Translations under genes and position numbers: made by a program
NCBI GenBank assembly: GCA_900548975.1
Contig: URMS01000019.1
Span: forward strand, 1-51,499
Source of the DNA: an uncultured Porphyromonadaceae bacterium
GTDB lineage: Bacteria; Bacteroidota; Bacteroidia; Bacteroidales; Muribaculaceae
Reading direction: 5' to 3'
DNA: 51,499 nt
Shown: positions 25,365-33,044 of the stretch, in pieces
Layout: each line of letters starts with the position of its first letter
How positions within the stretch are numbered: the stretch's first letter is position 1
Notes under the pieces: model-generated
What the model saw: only the letters and a program-made list of their open reading frames with translations
What the model was told of the DNA's origin: nothing
Databases searched by the model: none

Positions 25365-25372
25365 CAAATTTA
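25365..25372 (-). promoter_or_regulatory. rfbD-prfC promoter (-7 box)
   Basis: TAAATTTG on the minus strand, 32 bp upstream of the rfbD ATG and preceded by a T-rich run. No TTTG at -33. Confidence 0.55.
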
Positions 25373-25425
25373 GCAAAAAAAAACGACATATCCCCGGCCG
25401 ATGCCGGATGCTCTTCAAAAACAGA

Positions 25426-26007
25426 CTACTCCACTCCGCCGCCGAGCCGCTGCCCGGGTGGAAGCACCTTGTCGACAATGCCGTAGGCCTGCGCGGCATC
25501 GGAGAAGAACCATACATCGTCGACGTCGGAAAGCTTCCCGACGATTTCCTCGGCAGTATGCCCTGTGTCGGCGGCAAGGATGGCGATGATACGGTCGTTG
25601 ATTTTACGCTCTTGCTCGACGTCAGCGACATCGTCGGAACCGCTTTTGAGCAGGTTGATCATTACCGACGATTTTTCGCAGGCATAGCGATAGCCGGGAG
25701 TGCCGCCGACCAGCAGAAGGCTTGCCACAGATCCGACCCCGTTCACGCAATGGGTATGTATGATCATGCGGGGCTTCAGCGCCGCTATAGCGTCGTAGAT
25801 ACTGAGAGCGGCATCGGCATCGCCGCCGAGGGAATTGATGAGTATATACACCTCGCCGCAGCCCCGGCTGTCGAGATAGGCCAGACGGCCTGTCAGCTTT
25901 TCAGCCATTTCCTGAGTTATATCGCCCTCGACAGCCAATTTAGGCACCTTTTTGCCATAGGCAGTATGAGCCAGCAATAACAGCAGAAGAAAGAGAATCT
26001 TTTTCAT
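25426..26007 (-). CDS. Exported ClpP-like protein with substituted catalytic His
   Basis: A 193-residue protein of the ClpP/crotonase fold. Unlike true ClpP it begins with a signal peptide (KKILFLLLLLLAHTAYG, 2-18), so it should act outside the cytosol, away from Clp ATPases. Conserved ClpP features are VYILINSLGGDADAALSIYD at 53-72 and the serine region CVNGVGSVAS, where Ser93 aligns with the nucleophile. The segment that reads MIHQP in ClpP reads MINLL here, so the catalytic His is Asn118; Asp164 aligns with the third residue of the triad. It may be an inactive or altered protease or an oligomeric scaffold. It follows rlmH after 2 bp. Confidence 0.85.
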   Translation of the reverse strand: MKKILFLLLLLLAHTAYGKKVPKLAVEGDITQEMAEKLTGRLAYLDSRGCGEVYILINSLGGDADAALSIYDAIAALKPRMIIHTHCVNGVGSVASLLLVGGTPGYRYACEKSSVMINLLKSGSDDVADVEQERKINDRIIAILAADTGHTAEEIVGKLSDVDDVWFFSDAAQAYGIVDKVLPPGQRLGGGVE

Positions 26008-26009
26008 AA

Positions 26010-26477
26010 TCAGTCGTGATGATACGGTTCGCCGCGCAGTATGGTGCCGGCGCGATATAGCTGTTCTACGGCGAAAAGACGCACAAGCTCATGCGGAAAT
26101 GTCATGGCCGACAGCGATATCATGGCATCGGAACGGCGGTAGACCTCGTCGCTGAAGCCGTACGGACCGCCGACGGCAAGAATGAGCGTGCGGGGCAGCT
26201 CCACGCTCTTGCGCTGAAGAAAATCGGCCCACTGGCGCGAGGTATACTGCTTGCCGCGCTCGTCGAGGAGCATGAGGAAATCGCCCGGGGCCGTCTCGGC
26301 AAGTATTTTGGCGCCTTCGAGCGCTTTCTGGCTTTTCTGGTCGCGCGCGCCCTTCACATCAGGTATGCACACCATCGAGAACGGCCAGTAGTGCGGTATG
26401 CGCCCGGCATACATGTCGATGGCCTTCGAGATGGCGGCGTCGCGCACGCCGCCCACACACAAGAGCTTGATTTTCAT
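26010..26477 (-). CDS. rlmH: 23S rRNA (pseudouridine1915-N3)-methyltransferase RlmH
   Basis: A SPOUT-class methyltransferase that modifies pseudouridine 1915 in helix 69 of 23S rRNA. The 155-residue product has the normal length and shows MLLDERGKQYTSRQWADFL, the knot loop VGGPYGFSDEVY and SLSAMTFPHELVRLFAVEQLYRA-type end motifs ending EPYHHD. The ATG at 26477 overlaps the rlmI stop by 4 bp; the open frame further upstream is antisense-like extension over rlmI. Confidence 0.96.
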   Translation of the reverse strand: MKIKLLCVGGVRDAAISKAIDMYAGRIPHYWPFSMVCIPDVKGARDQKSQKALEGAKILAETAPGDFLMLLDERGKQYTSRQWADFLQRKSVELPRTLILAVGGPYGFSDEVYRRSDAMISLSAMTFPHELVRLFAVEQLYRAGTILRGEPYHHD

Positions 26478-27661
26478 TCCACGTAGAGCACAAGACCCTT
26501 GAGGTATTCGCCCTCGGGGTGATATATGTTCACAGGATGGTCGGCCGGCTGAGTCAGCTGATGGAGTATGCGCACCCGGCGCCGGCTCTGTGCGGCCGCA
26601 CTGAACACCGCCAGGCGGAACTGCTCGCGGTTGACAGCCTGCGAGCACGAGAAGGTGAAGAGTATGCCGCCGGGAGCTATCTTCTCGAACGCGCGGGCAT
26701 TGAGGCGGCGGTAGCCCTGCAGGGCATTGCGCAGGGCGCTGCGGTGCTTGGCGAAGGCCGGCGGATCGAGAATTATGAGGTCGTGGCGGCCGGCCTCCAT
26801 GGCATCGAGGTATTTGAATGCGTCGATGGCCTGCGAGCTGTGGCGGGTATCGCCGGGGAAGTTAAGCTCCACATTGGCATCGGTGAGGCTGATGGCCTTG
26901 GCCGACGAATCGACCGACACCACTTCGCGGGCACCGCCGGCAAGGGCATAGACCGAGAAACCGCCTGTGTAGCAGAACATATTGAGCACACTGCGTCCGG
27001 CGCTGTAGCGGCGCAGCAGATCGCGGTTGTCGCGCTGGTCGACGAAAAATCCGGTCTTCTGGCCGCGAAGCCAGTCGATGTGGAAACGCAGTCCGTTCTC
27101 CATGGCCACGTCGTGGGTATAGGAGCCGACGATGTAGTCGTTCTGCGGGTCGAGATGAGCCTTGTACGGCAGGGTCGTTTCCGATTTATAGTACACGTTT
27201 GCCACGCCGAGACCCTCGAGCGCCACCAGGCGCCGGGCTATGATGTCGCGGGCAAAGTGCATGCCGGGCGAATGGGCCTGCATCACAGCGGTGTCGCCGT
27301 AGATGTCGACCACGAGACCGGGCAGGAAGTCGCCCTCGCCATGGACAAGACGGAACGCGTCGGTATTCTCCGACGGAAAGCCGAGAGCATTGCGCAGTGC
27401 GAACGCACTGGCCAGACGGCGGCCGTAGAAGTCTTCGTCGACCTGTTCGTCTTCTCCGAAGGTGAGCATGCGCACGGCGATGCTGCCGATCTGAAAATGA
27501 CCGGTGCCGACAACACGTCCGTCGGAGGCCACGACCGTCACAAGGTCGCCTTCTTCGATTCCGTCGCCCTCTTCGGGCATTTTCACTAATGCCCCCGAGA
27601 ACACCCACGGGTGAAATCGGTCGAGCGATTCTTCTTTTCCACGGCGCAAACGCAATATCAT
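26474..27661 (-). CDS. rlmI: 23S rRNA (cytosine1962-C5)-methyltransferase RlmI-like
   Basis: An S-adenosylmethionine-dependent RNA methyltransferase. The 395-residue protein has an N-terminal PUA domain (about 1-75), FVDQRDNRDLLRRYSAGR, motif I NMFCYTGGFSVYA near 231, the acidic SVDSSAKA, motif IV LDPPAFAKHRSAL near 297 and the catalytic-type Cys in FTFSCSQAVN near 340. The arrangement matches RlmI. The ATG at 27661 directly abuts an octamer repeat, and no promoter box is seen, so it may be read through from rseP. Confidence 0.92.
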   Translation of the reverse strand: MILRLRRGKEESLDRFHPWVFSGALVKMPEEGDGIEEGDLVTVVASDGRVVGTGHFQIGSIAVRMLTFGEDEQVDEDFYGRRLASAFALRNALGFPSENTDAFRLVHGEGDFLPGLVVDIYGDTAVMQAHSPGMHFARDIIARRLVALEGLGVANVYYKSETTLPYKAHLDPQNDYIVGSYTHDVAMENGLRFHIDWLRGQKTGFFVDQRDNRDLLRRYSAGRSVLNMFCYTGGFSVYALAGGAREVVSVDSSAKAISLTDANVELNFPGDTRHSSQAIDAFKYLDAMEAGRHDLIILDPPAFAKHRSALRNALQGYRRLNARAFEKIAPGGILFTFSCSQAVNREQFRLAVFSAAAQSRRRVRILHQLTQPADHPVNIYHPEGEYLKGLVLYVE

Positions 27662-27900
27662 GTTTAGGAAATTAGGTGGTTAGGAGATTAGGAAGTTAGG
27701 AGGATAGGAAGATAGGAGGATAGGGGGGGCAAGAAGTTAGGAAGTTAGGAGAGCAGGTGGTTAAGAGGACGGGAAATGGCCGAGCAAAACGGCCAAGCCA
27801 TAATCTCCTATTTTCTTAACATCCTAATATCAGAACTTCTTAACATCCTAATATCATAATATCTTAATCTCCTAATCTCATAATTTCCTAACCTCTTAAA
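27662..27900. repeat. Octamer-period repeat with inverted halves between rseP and rlmI
   Basis: The whole gap is repeat. From 27664 the left half runs in 8-bp units: ttaggaaa, ttaggtgg, ttaggaga, ttaggaag, ttaggagg, ataggaag, ataggagg, ataggggg, one 9-nt unit, then ttaggaag, ttaggaga, gcaggtgg, ttaagagg, acgggaaa. A hairpin TGGCCG-agcaaaa-CGGCCA sits in the middle (27777-27795). The right half, 27805-27900, is exactly twelve 8-bp units of type ntcctaan, the reverse complement of the left unit. The rseP stop begins at 27901-27903 and the rlmI start is at 27659-27661. Confidence 0.9.
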
Positions 27901-29346
27901 TTATTTAAGGAATATGCGGTAGAGATCGTTTCCGTTGGCGTAGAAGAGGAGTGCCAGCAGGAAGAAGAAACCTATCGTATTGGCTATCTCGAGGAATTTG
28001 TCCGACGGCTTGCGGCGTGTCACAATCTCCACCAGGAGGAAGAGGATGTATCCGCCGTCGAGGGCCGGGATGGGGATAATGTTCATAAAGGCAAGAATAA
28101 TCGAAAGGAATGCCGTAATCTGCCAGAACGATTCCCAGTTCCACCGCGTGGGGAAAAGATCGCCGAGCGTGGCGAAGCCGCCGAGGCTCTGGGCGCCTTC
28201 CTTGGTAAACACCAGCCCGAGCGACGACACATAGTTCGACAACTGGCCGGTGCCTATCTCCCAACCGCGGGGGATAGCCTGGAAGAAGTTATACTCTATC
28301 TTCGTGCGCTTGAATATGTCGACAGGGCTGAGCATCTGTATGCCGATAACGCCACCGTCGCTCACCTCTACGGGAATAATCAATGTGCTGTCGCCGCGGA
28401 CAATACCAAGCGGCACAGTCTCGCCCTTGTGGGCTGCAAGCGATTCCTTGAATACCTCGACGAAACCTGTGGTGTCGCCGTCGACGGTAAGGATGCGGTC
28501 CATCGGCTTCAGACCGGCCTTGAGCGCATTGCCTCCGGGCGAGGTCTTGGCTATGACAACAGGTATGCGAGCCCTCATGGGCACGGCGTCAGCTCCCTTG
28601 GCCATAAGAGCGCGGATAACCTCGCCGGGCACGGTCACTTCCACCGGCACACCGTTGCGAAGCACACCCACGCGGGCACCGGGCTGCAGCATGTCCCAAC
28701 CGGCCGAATAGTCGGCGGCTTCGATAGGTTTGCCGTCGATGGTCTGGAGTATGTCGCCGTCGCGGAAACCGGCCTGCTTAAGTTCGGGGCTGAAATTCAT
28801 GCCCTCGGTCATATCCTGAAAGGCAACCACATCGTCGCCCCAGTGGAACGCTATACCTATATAAATACATATGGCAAGCACGAAGTTGAGCACAACACCG
28901 GCGGCCATGACACACAGACGCTGCCATGCCGGCTTGCTGCGCAGCTCCCAGTCCTGCGGTTCGGCGGCAAGCTTGCTGCTGTCCTGCGTCTCGTCGACCA
29001 TGCCGGCAATAGCACAGTAGCCGCCGAGAGGCAGCCATCCGAGACCGTAGACGGTATCGCGCCACGTAGGCTTGCCGTCGGGGCGCGGCTGACGCGGGCG
29101 GCTCACCTGCCATGTCTTGAGGGGCTTGGGCCAGGTTCCGTCCTTGCGTTCGCCCGGAGCTATAAACTCGAGTGTACCCTTCATCGGGTCGTAGCGCAGT
29201 ATGGAGAACCAGGGATTGAAGAAGAGAAAGAAGCGTGTCACTTTCACGCCGAATATACGGGCGAAGATGTAGTGGCCTAACTCGTGCACCGTCACCAGTA
29301 TCACAAGGGCCAGAACAAGCTGCGCCGCTTTTACGAGTATTTCCAA
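27901..29346 (-). CDS. rseP: RIP zinc metalloprotease RseP (TTG start)
   Basis: A site-2 protease that cleaves transmembrane segments, for example of anti-sigma factors, within the inner membrane. The 481-residue protein has the zinc motif VHELGH (HExxH, about 20-25) in the first helix, two PDZ-like domains (about 170-250 and 255-335, with SPGGNALKAGLKPMDRIL in the second), and the C-terminal zinc-ligand helix IPIPALDGGYILF. The start appears to be TTG at 29346 (TTG GAA ATA CTC): no ATG lies upstream before an in-frame stop, and the predicted N-terminus fits the family. It follows dxr, a common pairing in bacteria. Confidence 0.94.
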   Translation of the reverse strand: MEILVKAAQLVLALVILVTVHELGHYIFARIFGVKVTRFFLFFNPWFSILRYDPMKGTLEFIAPGERKDGTWPKPLKTWQVSRPRQPRPDGKPTWRDTVYGLGWLPLGGYCAIAGMVDETQDSSKLAAEPQDWELRSKPAWQRLCVMAAGVVLNFVLAICIYIGIAFHWGDDVVAFQDMTEGMNFSPELKQAGFRDGDILQTIDGKPIEAADYSAGWDMLQPGARVGVLRNGVPVEVTVPGEVIRALMAKGADAVPMRARIPVVIAKTSPGGNALKAGLKPMDRILTVDGDTTGFVEVFKESLAAHKGETVPLGIVRGDSTLIIPVEVSDGGVIGIQMLSPVDIFKRTKIEYNFFQAIPRGWEIGTGQLSNYVSSLGLVFTKEGAQSLGGFATLGDLFPTRWNWESFWQITAFLSIILAFMNIIPIPALDGGYILFLLVEIVTRRKPSDKFLEIANTIGFFFLLALLFYANGNDLYRIFLK

Positions 29347-29382
29347 ATCTGTAAGTTTAAATATATAATTAACAATTCATTG

Positions 29383-29460
29383 CCATAAGGCAGGATTTCG
29401 GGCTGAAGCCCGGAGCCGTACATACACGGCCTCTACGAGGCCTGTGTGTGGCGGAGCTGC
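29383..29460. repeat. Cluster of hairpins between dxr and rseP
   Basis: Three successive inverted repeats occur: CGGGCT/AGCCCG with a 2-nt loop (29399-29412), GGCCTC/GAGGCC with a TAC loop (29428-29442), and a shorter TGCC/GGCA (29381-29392). They lie in the 126-bp gap upstream of rseP. No T-run follows. They may shape the 3' end of dxr mRNA or the rseP leader. Confidence 0.5.
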
Positions 29461-29472
29461 CCTTGGCCGGTT

Positions 29473-30633
29473 TCATTTTATGAGCTCGGCGGCCTTGGCG
29501 CGGGCTTCGGCGTTGGTGGCCACATAGTCGTCGAACTCGGGAGCCGCCACATAGGGCACAGCGCCGAGTGTGCGCTCTATCACGCCGTAGATCTGTCCGA
29601 ACTTTATGCGGCCTTCGAGGAAGGCGGCCACGGCAATCTCGTTGGCGGCGTTGATGATGCAGGCGGTGTTGCCGCGTCGTTCGAGGGCCTCATGCGCCAG
29701 GCCCAGGCACGGGAAGCGCTCCACATCGGGCTTCTCGAAAGTGAGGGTGGCGAAGTCGGCAAGACTCATATGTCCGGCAGCGTCGGCCAGACGCGAGTGG
29801 CAGCCGAGAGCATAGGCTATAGGCAGGTGCATGTCGGGAAGGCCGAGCTGCGCTTTGACGGCACCGTCGACAAACTCTACCATCGAGTGCACTATCGACT
29901 GCGGATGCACCACGGCCTCGATGCGGTCCGGAGCCACGCCGAAGAGGTAGTGAGCCTCGATAATCTCGAAAGCCTTGTTCATCATCGAAGCCGAGTCGAC
30001 CGTTATCTTCGGGCCCATGCTCCAGTTGGGATGCCGGAGGGCATCGGAGGCGGTGGCATCGGCCATGCGGTCGACTGTCCAGGTGCGGAACGGACCTCCC
30101 GAAGCGGTGATAAGAAGCCGCTTGACCCTCGACGGATCTTCGCCTGCCAGGCACTGCGCTATGGCCGAATGCTCGGAATCGACGGGGTATATTTTCGAGG
30201 GCGATGCCGCAAGCATGCGATTGATAAGTTCGCCGGCGACCACGAGGGTCTCCTTGTTGGCAAGCGCTATGTCCTTGCCCGCGCGGATGGCGCGGACTGT
30301 CGGCTGCAGACCGCTGTAGCCAACGGTGGCTGTAAGCACGGTGTCGATATCGTCGGCCTCGACGCACTCGGCAAGCGCCTCGTCACCGGCCCGGCATTCG
30401 ATGCCCAGAGGCACCAGAGCGGCCTCGACCTGGGGCAACAATTCGCGGCGTCCTATGACCACGCGCCGCGGACGATGCACCAGAGCGGCCTCGATGAGCT
30501 TGTCGGCCTTGCTGCCCGCCGTGAGCACGACAGCGCGATAGCTCTCGGGGTGCAGTGCTATTATATCCAGTGTCTGGCGCCCGATAGAACCCGTGGCGCC
30601 AAGGACTGCTATATTCTTAACTGTGTCGTTCAC
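29473..30633 (-). CDS. dxr: 1-deoxy-D-xylulose 5-phosphate reductoisomerase (GTG start)
   Basis: Second enzyme of the MEP isoprenoid pathway; converts DXP to MEP using NADPH. The 386-residue product has the nucleotide motif LGATGSIGRQTLD at residue 10, ANKETLV near 126, ITASGGPFR near 176, the substrate/metal site GPKITVDSASMMNKAFEI and HPQSIVHSMVEF. The start codon is GTG at 30633 (MNDTVKNIAVLG). A TAnnTTTG box lies 25 bp upstream and faces the opposite way to the promoter of the sigma-factor operon. Confidence 0.97.
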   Translation of the reverse strand: MNDTVKNIAVLGATGSIGRQTLDIIALHPESYRAVVLTAGSKADKLIEAALVHRPRRVVIGRRELLPQVEAALVPLGIECRAGDEALAECVEADDIDTVLTATVGYSGLQPTVRAIRAGKDIALANKETLVVAGELINRMLAASPSKIYPVDSEHSAIAQCLAGEDPSRVKRLLITASGGPFRTWTVDRMADATASDALRHPNWSMGPKITVDSASMMNKAFEIIEAHYLFGVAPDRIEAVVHPQSIVHSMVEFVDGAVKAQLGLPDMHLPIAYALGCHSRLADAAGHMSLADFATLTFEKPDVERFPCLGLAHEALERRGNTACIINAANEIAVAAFLEGRIKFGQIYGVIERTLGAVPYVAAPEFDDYVATNAEARAKAAELIK

Positions 30634-30657
30634 AAGGTGTGAGATTTAATACGAGTG

Positions 30658-30665
30658 CAAAATTA
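30658..30665 (-). promoter_or_regulatory. dxr promoter (-7 box)
   Basis: TAATTTTG on the minus strand, 25 bp from the dxr GTG. It is divergent from, and only 21 bp away from, the box at 30687-30694, so the two promoters must overlap physically. Confidence 0.6.
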
Positions 30666-30686
30666 CAAAAAAATGCCGATTATCTG

Positions 30687-30694
30687 TAACTTTG
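30687..30694 (+). promoter_or_regulatory. DUF4252-sigma operon promoter (-7 box)
   Basis: TAACTTTG on the plus strand, 39 bp upstream of the first DUF4252 ATG. The sequence equals the vegetative -7 consensus, so the operon need not depend on its own sigma factor. Confidence 0.6.
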
Positions 30695-30733
30695 CGGGCG
30701 TTGCCGCAGTCTACAAGGCAAAAACCACAAAAC

Positions 30734-31189
30734 ATGAAACGATTATTGACAATAATTCTGCTGTCGGCAGCATTGCTCGGCGCCTCCGCCGGCAACCCCG
30801 CACGACTTTTCGACGAATTCAAGAACGCCGACAATGCCGAATACGTGAAAGTGCCGCGTTTCCTGCTCTGGATAGCCAAGGCGGCCGGTTCGTTCGAGGG
30901 CGTGCCCCTGGCAGGCAAGATTTCGGGCATAAAGGTGCTGACATTAGAAGGCGCCTCCGCACAGAGCAAGGCGCGATTCGACAGCCGGCTCAAGGAAGAG
31001 ACCGCGGACTACGACGAACTCATAAACGTAAAGGACGACGATTCGCGGGTGCGCATATTCTCGCGGGCCGACGGCGAAAAGTTCAGAAATCTCTACATCC
31101 TCGCCATCGACAACAGCGAGTGTGCCTTTATCGAACTGTCGGGAAAATTCACCGTCGATGACCTCCGGAAAATAGCCGAAGAAAAATGA
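30734..31189 (+). CDS. DUF4252 exported protein (first copy)
   Basis: A 151-residue protein with a signal peptide (MKRLLTIILLSAALLGASAG, cleavage about residue 19-20) and a DUF4252 domain. This Bacteroidetes family is small, exported and often found beside ECF sigma factors; its function is unknown. Seen: KVPRFLLWIAK near residue 38, ELINVKDDDSRVRIFSRADG near 97, and FIELSGKFTVDDLRKI at the end. I start it at 30734 because the ATG there gives a proper signal peptide. It overlaps the sigma gene by 4 bp. Confidence 0.85.
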   Translation: MKRLLTIILLSAALLGASAGNPARLFDEFKNADNAEYVKVPRFLLWIAKAAGSFEGVPLAGKISGIKVLTLEGASAQSKARFDSRLKEETADYDELINVKDDDSRVRIFSRADGEKFRNLYILAIDNSECAFIELSGKFTVDDLRKIAEEK

Positions 31190-31671
31190 CGGCAGCCGAG
31201 TTCAAAAAGAAGGTGTGCGTGCACCTCGACGCCATGTACCGCGTGGCCCTCGCGCTCTGCGGCAACAGCGCCGACGCATCGGACGCCGTGCAGGACGCCT
31301 CGGTCAAACTGTGGGAGAGCCGCGACCGCCTCGACGGCGTAGTGTCGGTCGAAGCCTACTGCGTGGCCGCCGCACGCAATGCCGCCCTCTCGCTCATCAG
31401 AGCCAGGCGTCACCCGGCCGACATCGACGATGCCCGCGGCGTGGCAGCCTCCGCTTCGCTCGAAAGCGAGATCGACGCCGCCGACGCAGCCCGGCGCATA
31501 CGCAGCCTCACCGCCTCGCTGCCCGAAAACCAGCGCATAGTGCTTGTGATGCGCGACTTCGAGGAATGTGAGATGGACGAGATCGAAACCGCCACCGGCC
31601 TCTCGGCCGCCAACATACGCGTGCTGCTATGCCGCGCACGCGCCACAATCAGAAAACACTTCGAAAAATGA
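31186..31671 (+). CDS. ECF-type RNA polymerase sigma factor
   Basis: A 161-residue sigma-70 factor of the extracytoplasmic-function type, consisting of region 2 (about 10-75, with DAVQDASVKLWE and AYCVAAARNAALSLIRARR) and region 4 (about 105-158, with SLPENQRIVLVMRDFEECEMDEIETATG and LLCRARATIRKHF, shown in parts). It would direct RNA polymerase to a dedicated promoter set. Start and stop each overlap the neighbours by 4 bp (ATGA), so it is produced stoichiometrically with the exported and membrane proteins around it. Confidence 0.93.
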   Translation: MTAAEFKKKVCVHLDAMYRVALALCGNSADASDAVQDASVKLWESRDRLDGVVSVEAYCVAAARNAALSLIRARRHPADIDDARGVAASASLESEIDAADAARRIRSLTASLPENQRIVLVMRDFEECEMDEIETATGLSAANIRVLLCRARATIRKHFEK

Positions 31672-32162
31672 ACATACAGACCGAATATATCAAAAGCCTG
31701 CTGGTCAAATACTACAACGGCTCGTCGACTTCCGACGAAGAACGCCTCATACGCGAGTACTTCGCCCAGCCCGACACCGACCCCGAACTCGACACCGACC
31801 GGGCGGTATTCGCCGCCATCGCCGAAAAGACCGAAGCTCCGGCCGCGCTCCGTGAAGCCGTAGAGAGGACCATCGACAGCCATGCCGTAAAAGAGATACA
31901 CATAGAGCGCCGCCGCCCGCGCTACGGGCGCATAGCCGCGGCTGCCGCCGTGCTCATCGTGGCCGCGGCCTCGGTCTTCCACTTCACCGACTCCGGAAGC
32001 CGCGAGCCCGAACTCACTCCCGAGCAGGCACGCGAACAGACGCTTATGGCCCTCAACCTGCTTACAAAAACTGTCAGAAAAGGCTGCATGGCCGTAGAAA
32101 CAAGCGCACAGACAGCCTCCTCGACAATACAGACCGCCGAAAACACATTAAACAAACTATAA
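31668..32162 (+). CDS. Single-pass membrane protein, putative anti-sigma factor
   Basis: A 164-residue protein with a cytosolic N-terminal part (MNIQTEYIKSLLVKYYNGSS, shown to 20), one transmembrane helix near residues 88-104 (IAAAAAVLIVAAASVF after a basic RRRPRYGR) and a polar C-terminal part. The N-terminal segment LLVKYYNG...EERLIREYF resembles the opening of many Bacteroidetes anti-sigma regulators. Overlap with the sigma gene and topology support an anti-sigma role, but there is no FecR or zinc-finger motif, so this is inference. The start is the ATG at 31668. Confidence 0.75.
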   Translation: MNIQTEYIKSLLVKYYNGSSTSDEERLIREYFAQPDTDPELDTDRAVFAAIAEKTEAPAALREAVERTIDSHAVKEIHIERRRPRYGRIAAAAAVLIVAAASVFHFTDSGSREPELTPEQAREQTLMALNLLTKTVRKGCMAVETSAQTASSTIQTAENTLNKL

Positions 32163-32169
32163 AAACGTT

Positions 32170-32625
32170 ATGAAAAAATTATCCGTCCTCCTTCTCATCT
32201 GCCTTACCGCTATCGTAGCCAAAGCTGAATCATTCTTCGAGGAATGCGAGAACATACCCGGCATCACCACCGTCTATGTATCGAAAGCCATGATATCGCT
32301 TGCCGGAGACCTCAACATCGAATCGGACAACATGGACTTCAACAGCATCGCATCCAAAATCGACGGGCTGTGGGTAATCACCGCCGACGATGACAAGGCA
32401 AAAATCCTGAAGAGCAAAGCGAAAGTATTCAGCAGCAAGGAATACGAAAAACTCGTGTCGGTGCGCGAGGATGACGAGACCGTCGACATCCTCATGCGCT
32501 CACTGGGCAAGGACAAGAACGAATGCGTAATCAAGGCCTTCGAAAGCGACGAAGCCACCGTCGTGATAATCAAAGGCTCTTTCACCCTCCAGGACATCGC
32601 CGCAGCCACCCGCACATCGCGATAA
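32170..32625 (+). CDS. DUF4252 exported protein (second copy)
   Basis: A 151-residue protein with a signal peptide (MKKLSVLLLICLTAIVAKA, 1-19) and DUF4252 domain: GITTVYVSKAMISL near 31, KLVSVREDDETVDILMRSLG near 97 and VVIIKGSFTLQDIAAA at the end. It has the same length as the first copy in this operon but is diverged from it. It is closer to the usual family pattern than the first. Spacing from the membrane protein gene is 7 bp, and a terminator follows. Confidence 0.88.
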   Translation: MKKLSVLLLICLTAIVAKAESFFEECENIPGITTVYVSKAMISLAGDLNIESDNMDFNSIASKIDGLWVITADDDKAKILKSKAKVFSSKEYEKLVSVREDDETVDILMRSLGKDKNECVIKAFESDEATVVIIKGSFTLQDIAAATRTSR

Positions 32626-32643
32626 GCAGGCCGGCCACGTCTT

Positions 32644-32678
32644 AAGATGCCGTATCCCAATCGATGCGGCATCTTTTT
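32644..32678 (+). terminator. Terminator of the sigma-factor operon
   Basis: Perfect 9-bp arms AAGATGCCG (32644-32652) and CGGCATCTT (32667-32675) followed by TTTA, 19 bp after the second DUF4252 stop. Confidence 0.88.
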
Positions 32679-32687
32679 ATAGGTTTA

Positions 32688-32894
32688 TTACGGCGCGAGG
32701 AAGTGGTCGTAGACGAGCCACCAGATAAAGGAGTAGACGAGCGTGACGATGAAATATCGCCATCCCCTCGACTTTGGAAACCGGATCCGGTCGGAAACCC
32801 AAAGCAGAAAGGTTCCCACCGCAATATATAAAAGAACATAATACCAGGGCATTCCCAAGAACATAACACAAAATATCAGAAAGTTTTTCCCCAT
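32688..32894 (-). CDS. Small membrane protein of unknown function
   Basis: A 68-residue protein, mostly hydrophobic: NFLIFCVMFLGMPWYYVLLY, a loop SDRIRFPKSRGWR, then FIVTLVYSFIWWLVYDHF. Two or three transmembrane helices are likely. I do not recognise the family. The frame is open to 33080, but the ATG at 32894 gives a plausible membrane protein and the upstream residues are polar and unlikely. A weak TAnnTTTG box lies upstream. The gene is on its own between the sigma operon terminator and the thrS promoter. Confidence 0.55.
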   Translation of the reverse strand: MGKNFLIFCVMFLGMPWYYVLLYIAVGTFLLWVSDRIRFPKSRGWRYFIVTLVYSFIWWLVYDHFLAP

Positions 32895-32924
32895 TAGACG
32901 CCGCCCGACACAAATAATTACACA

Positions 32925-32932
32925 CAAAACTA
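32925..32932 (-). promoter_or_regulatory. Possible promoter of the small membrane protein (-7 box)
   Basis: TAGTTTTG on the minus strand, 31 bp upstream of the ATG at 32894. No -33 TTTG. Confidence 0.35.
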
Positions 32933-33044
32933 TATTTTGCCACTCCCTTGAGTTTTCCCAAACATTTTTGCCAACATTGCATTTGCCGTTGGAGTCCGCA
33001 TCACTATCGCGCTGAAAAAGGCGGGGAAAAATGTGGCGGAACGT

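Noticed and set aside
27662..27900. CRISPR array
   Set aside because: The 7-8 bp units are too short, there are no unique spacers, and no cas genes are nearby.
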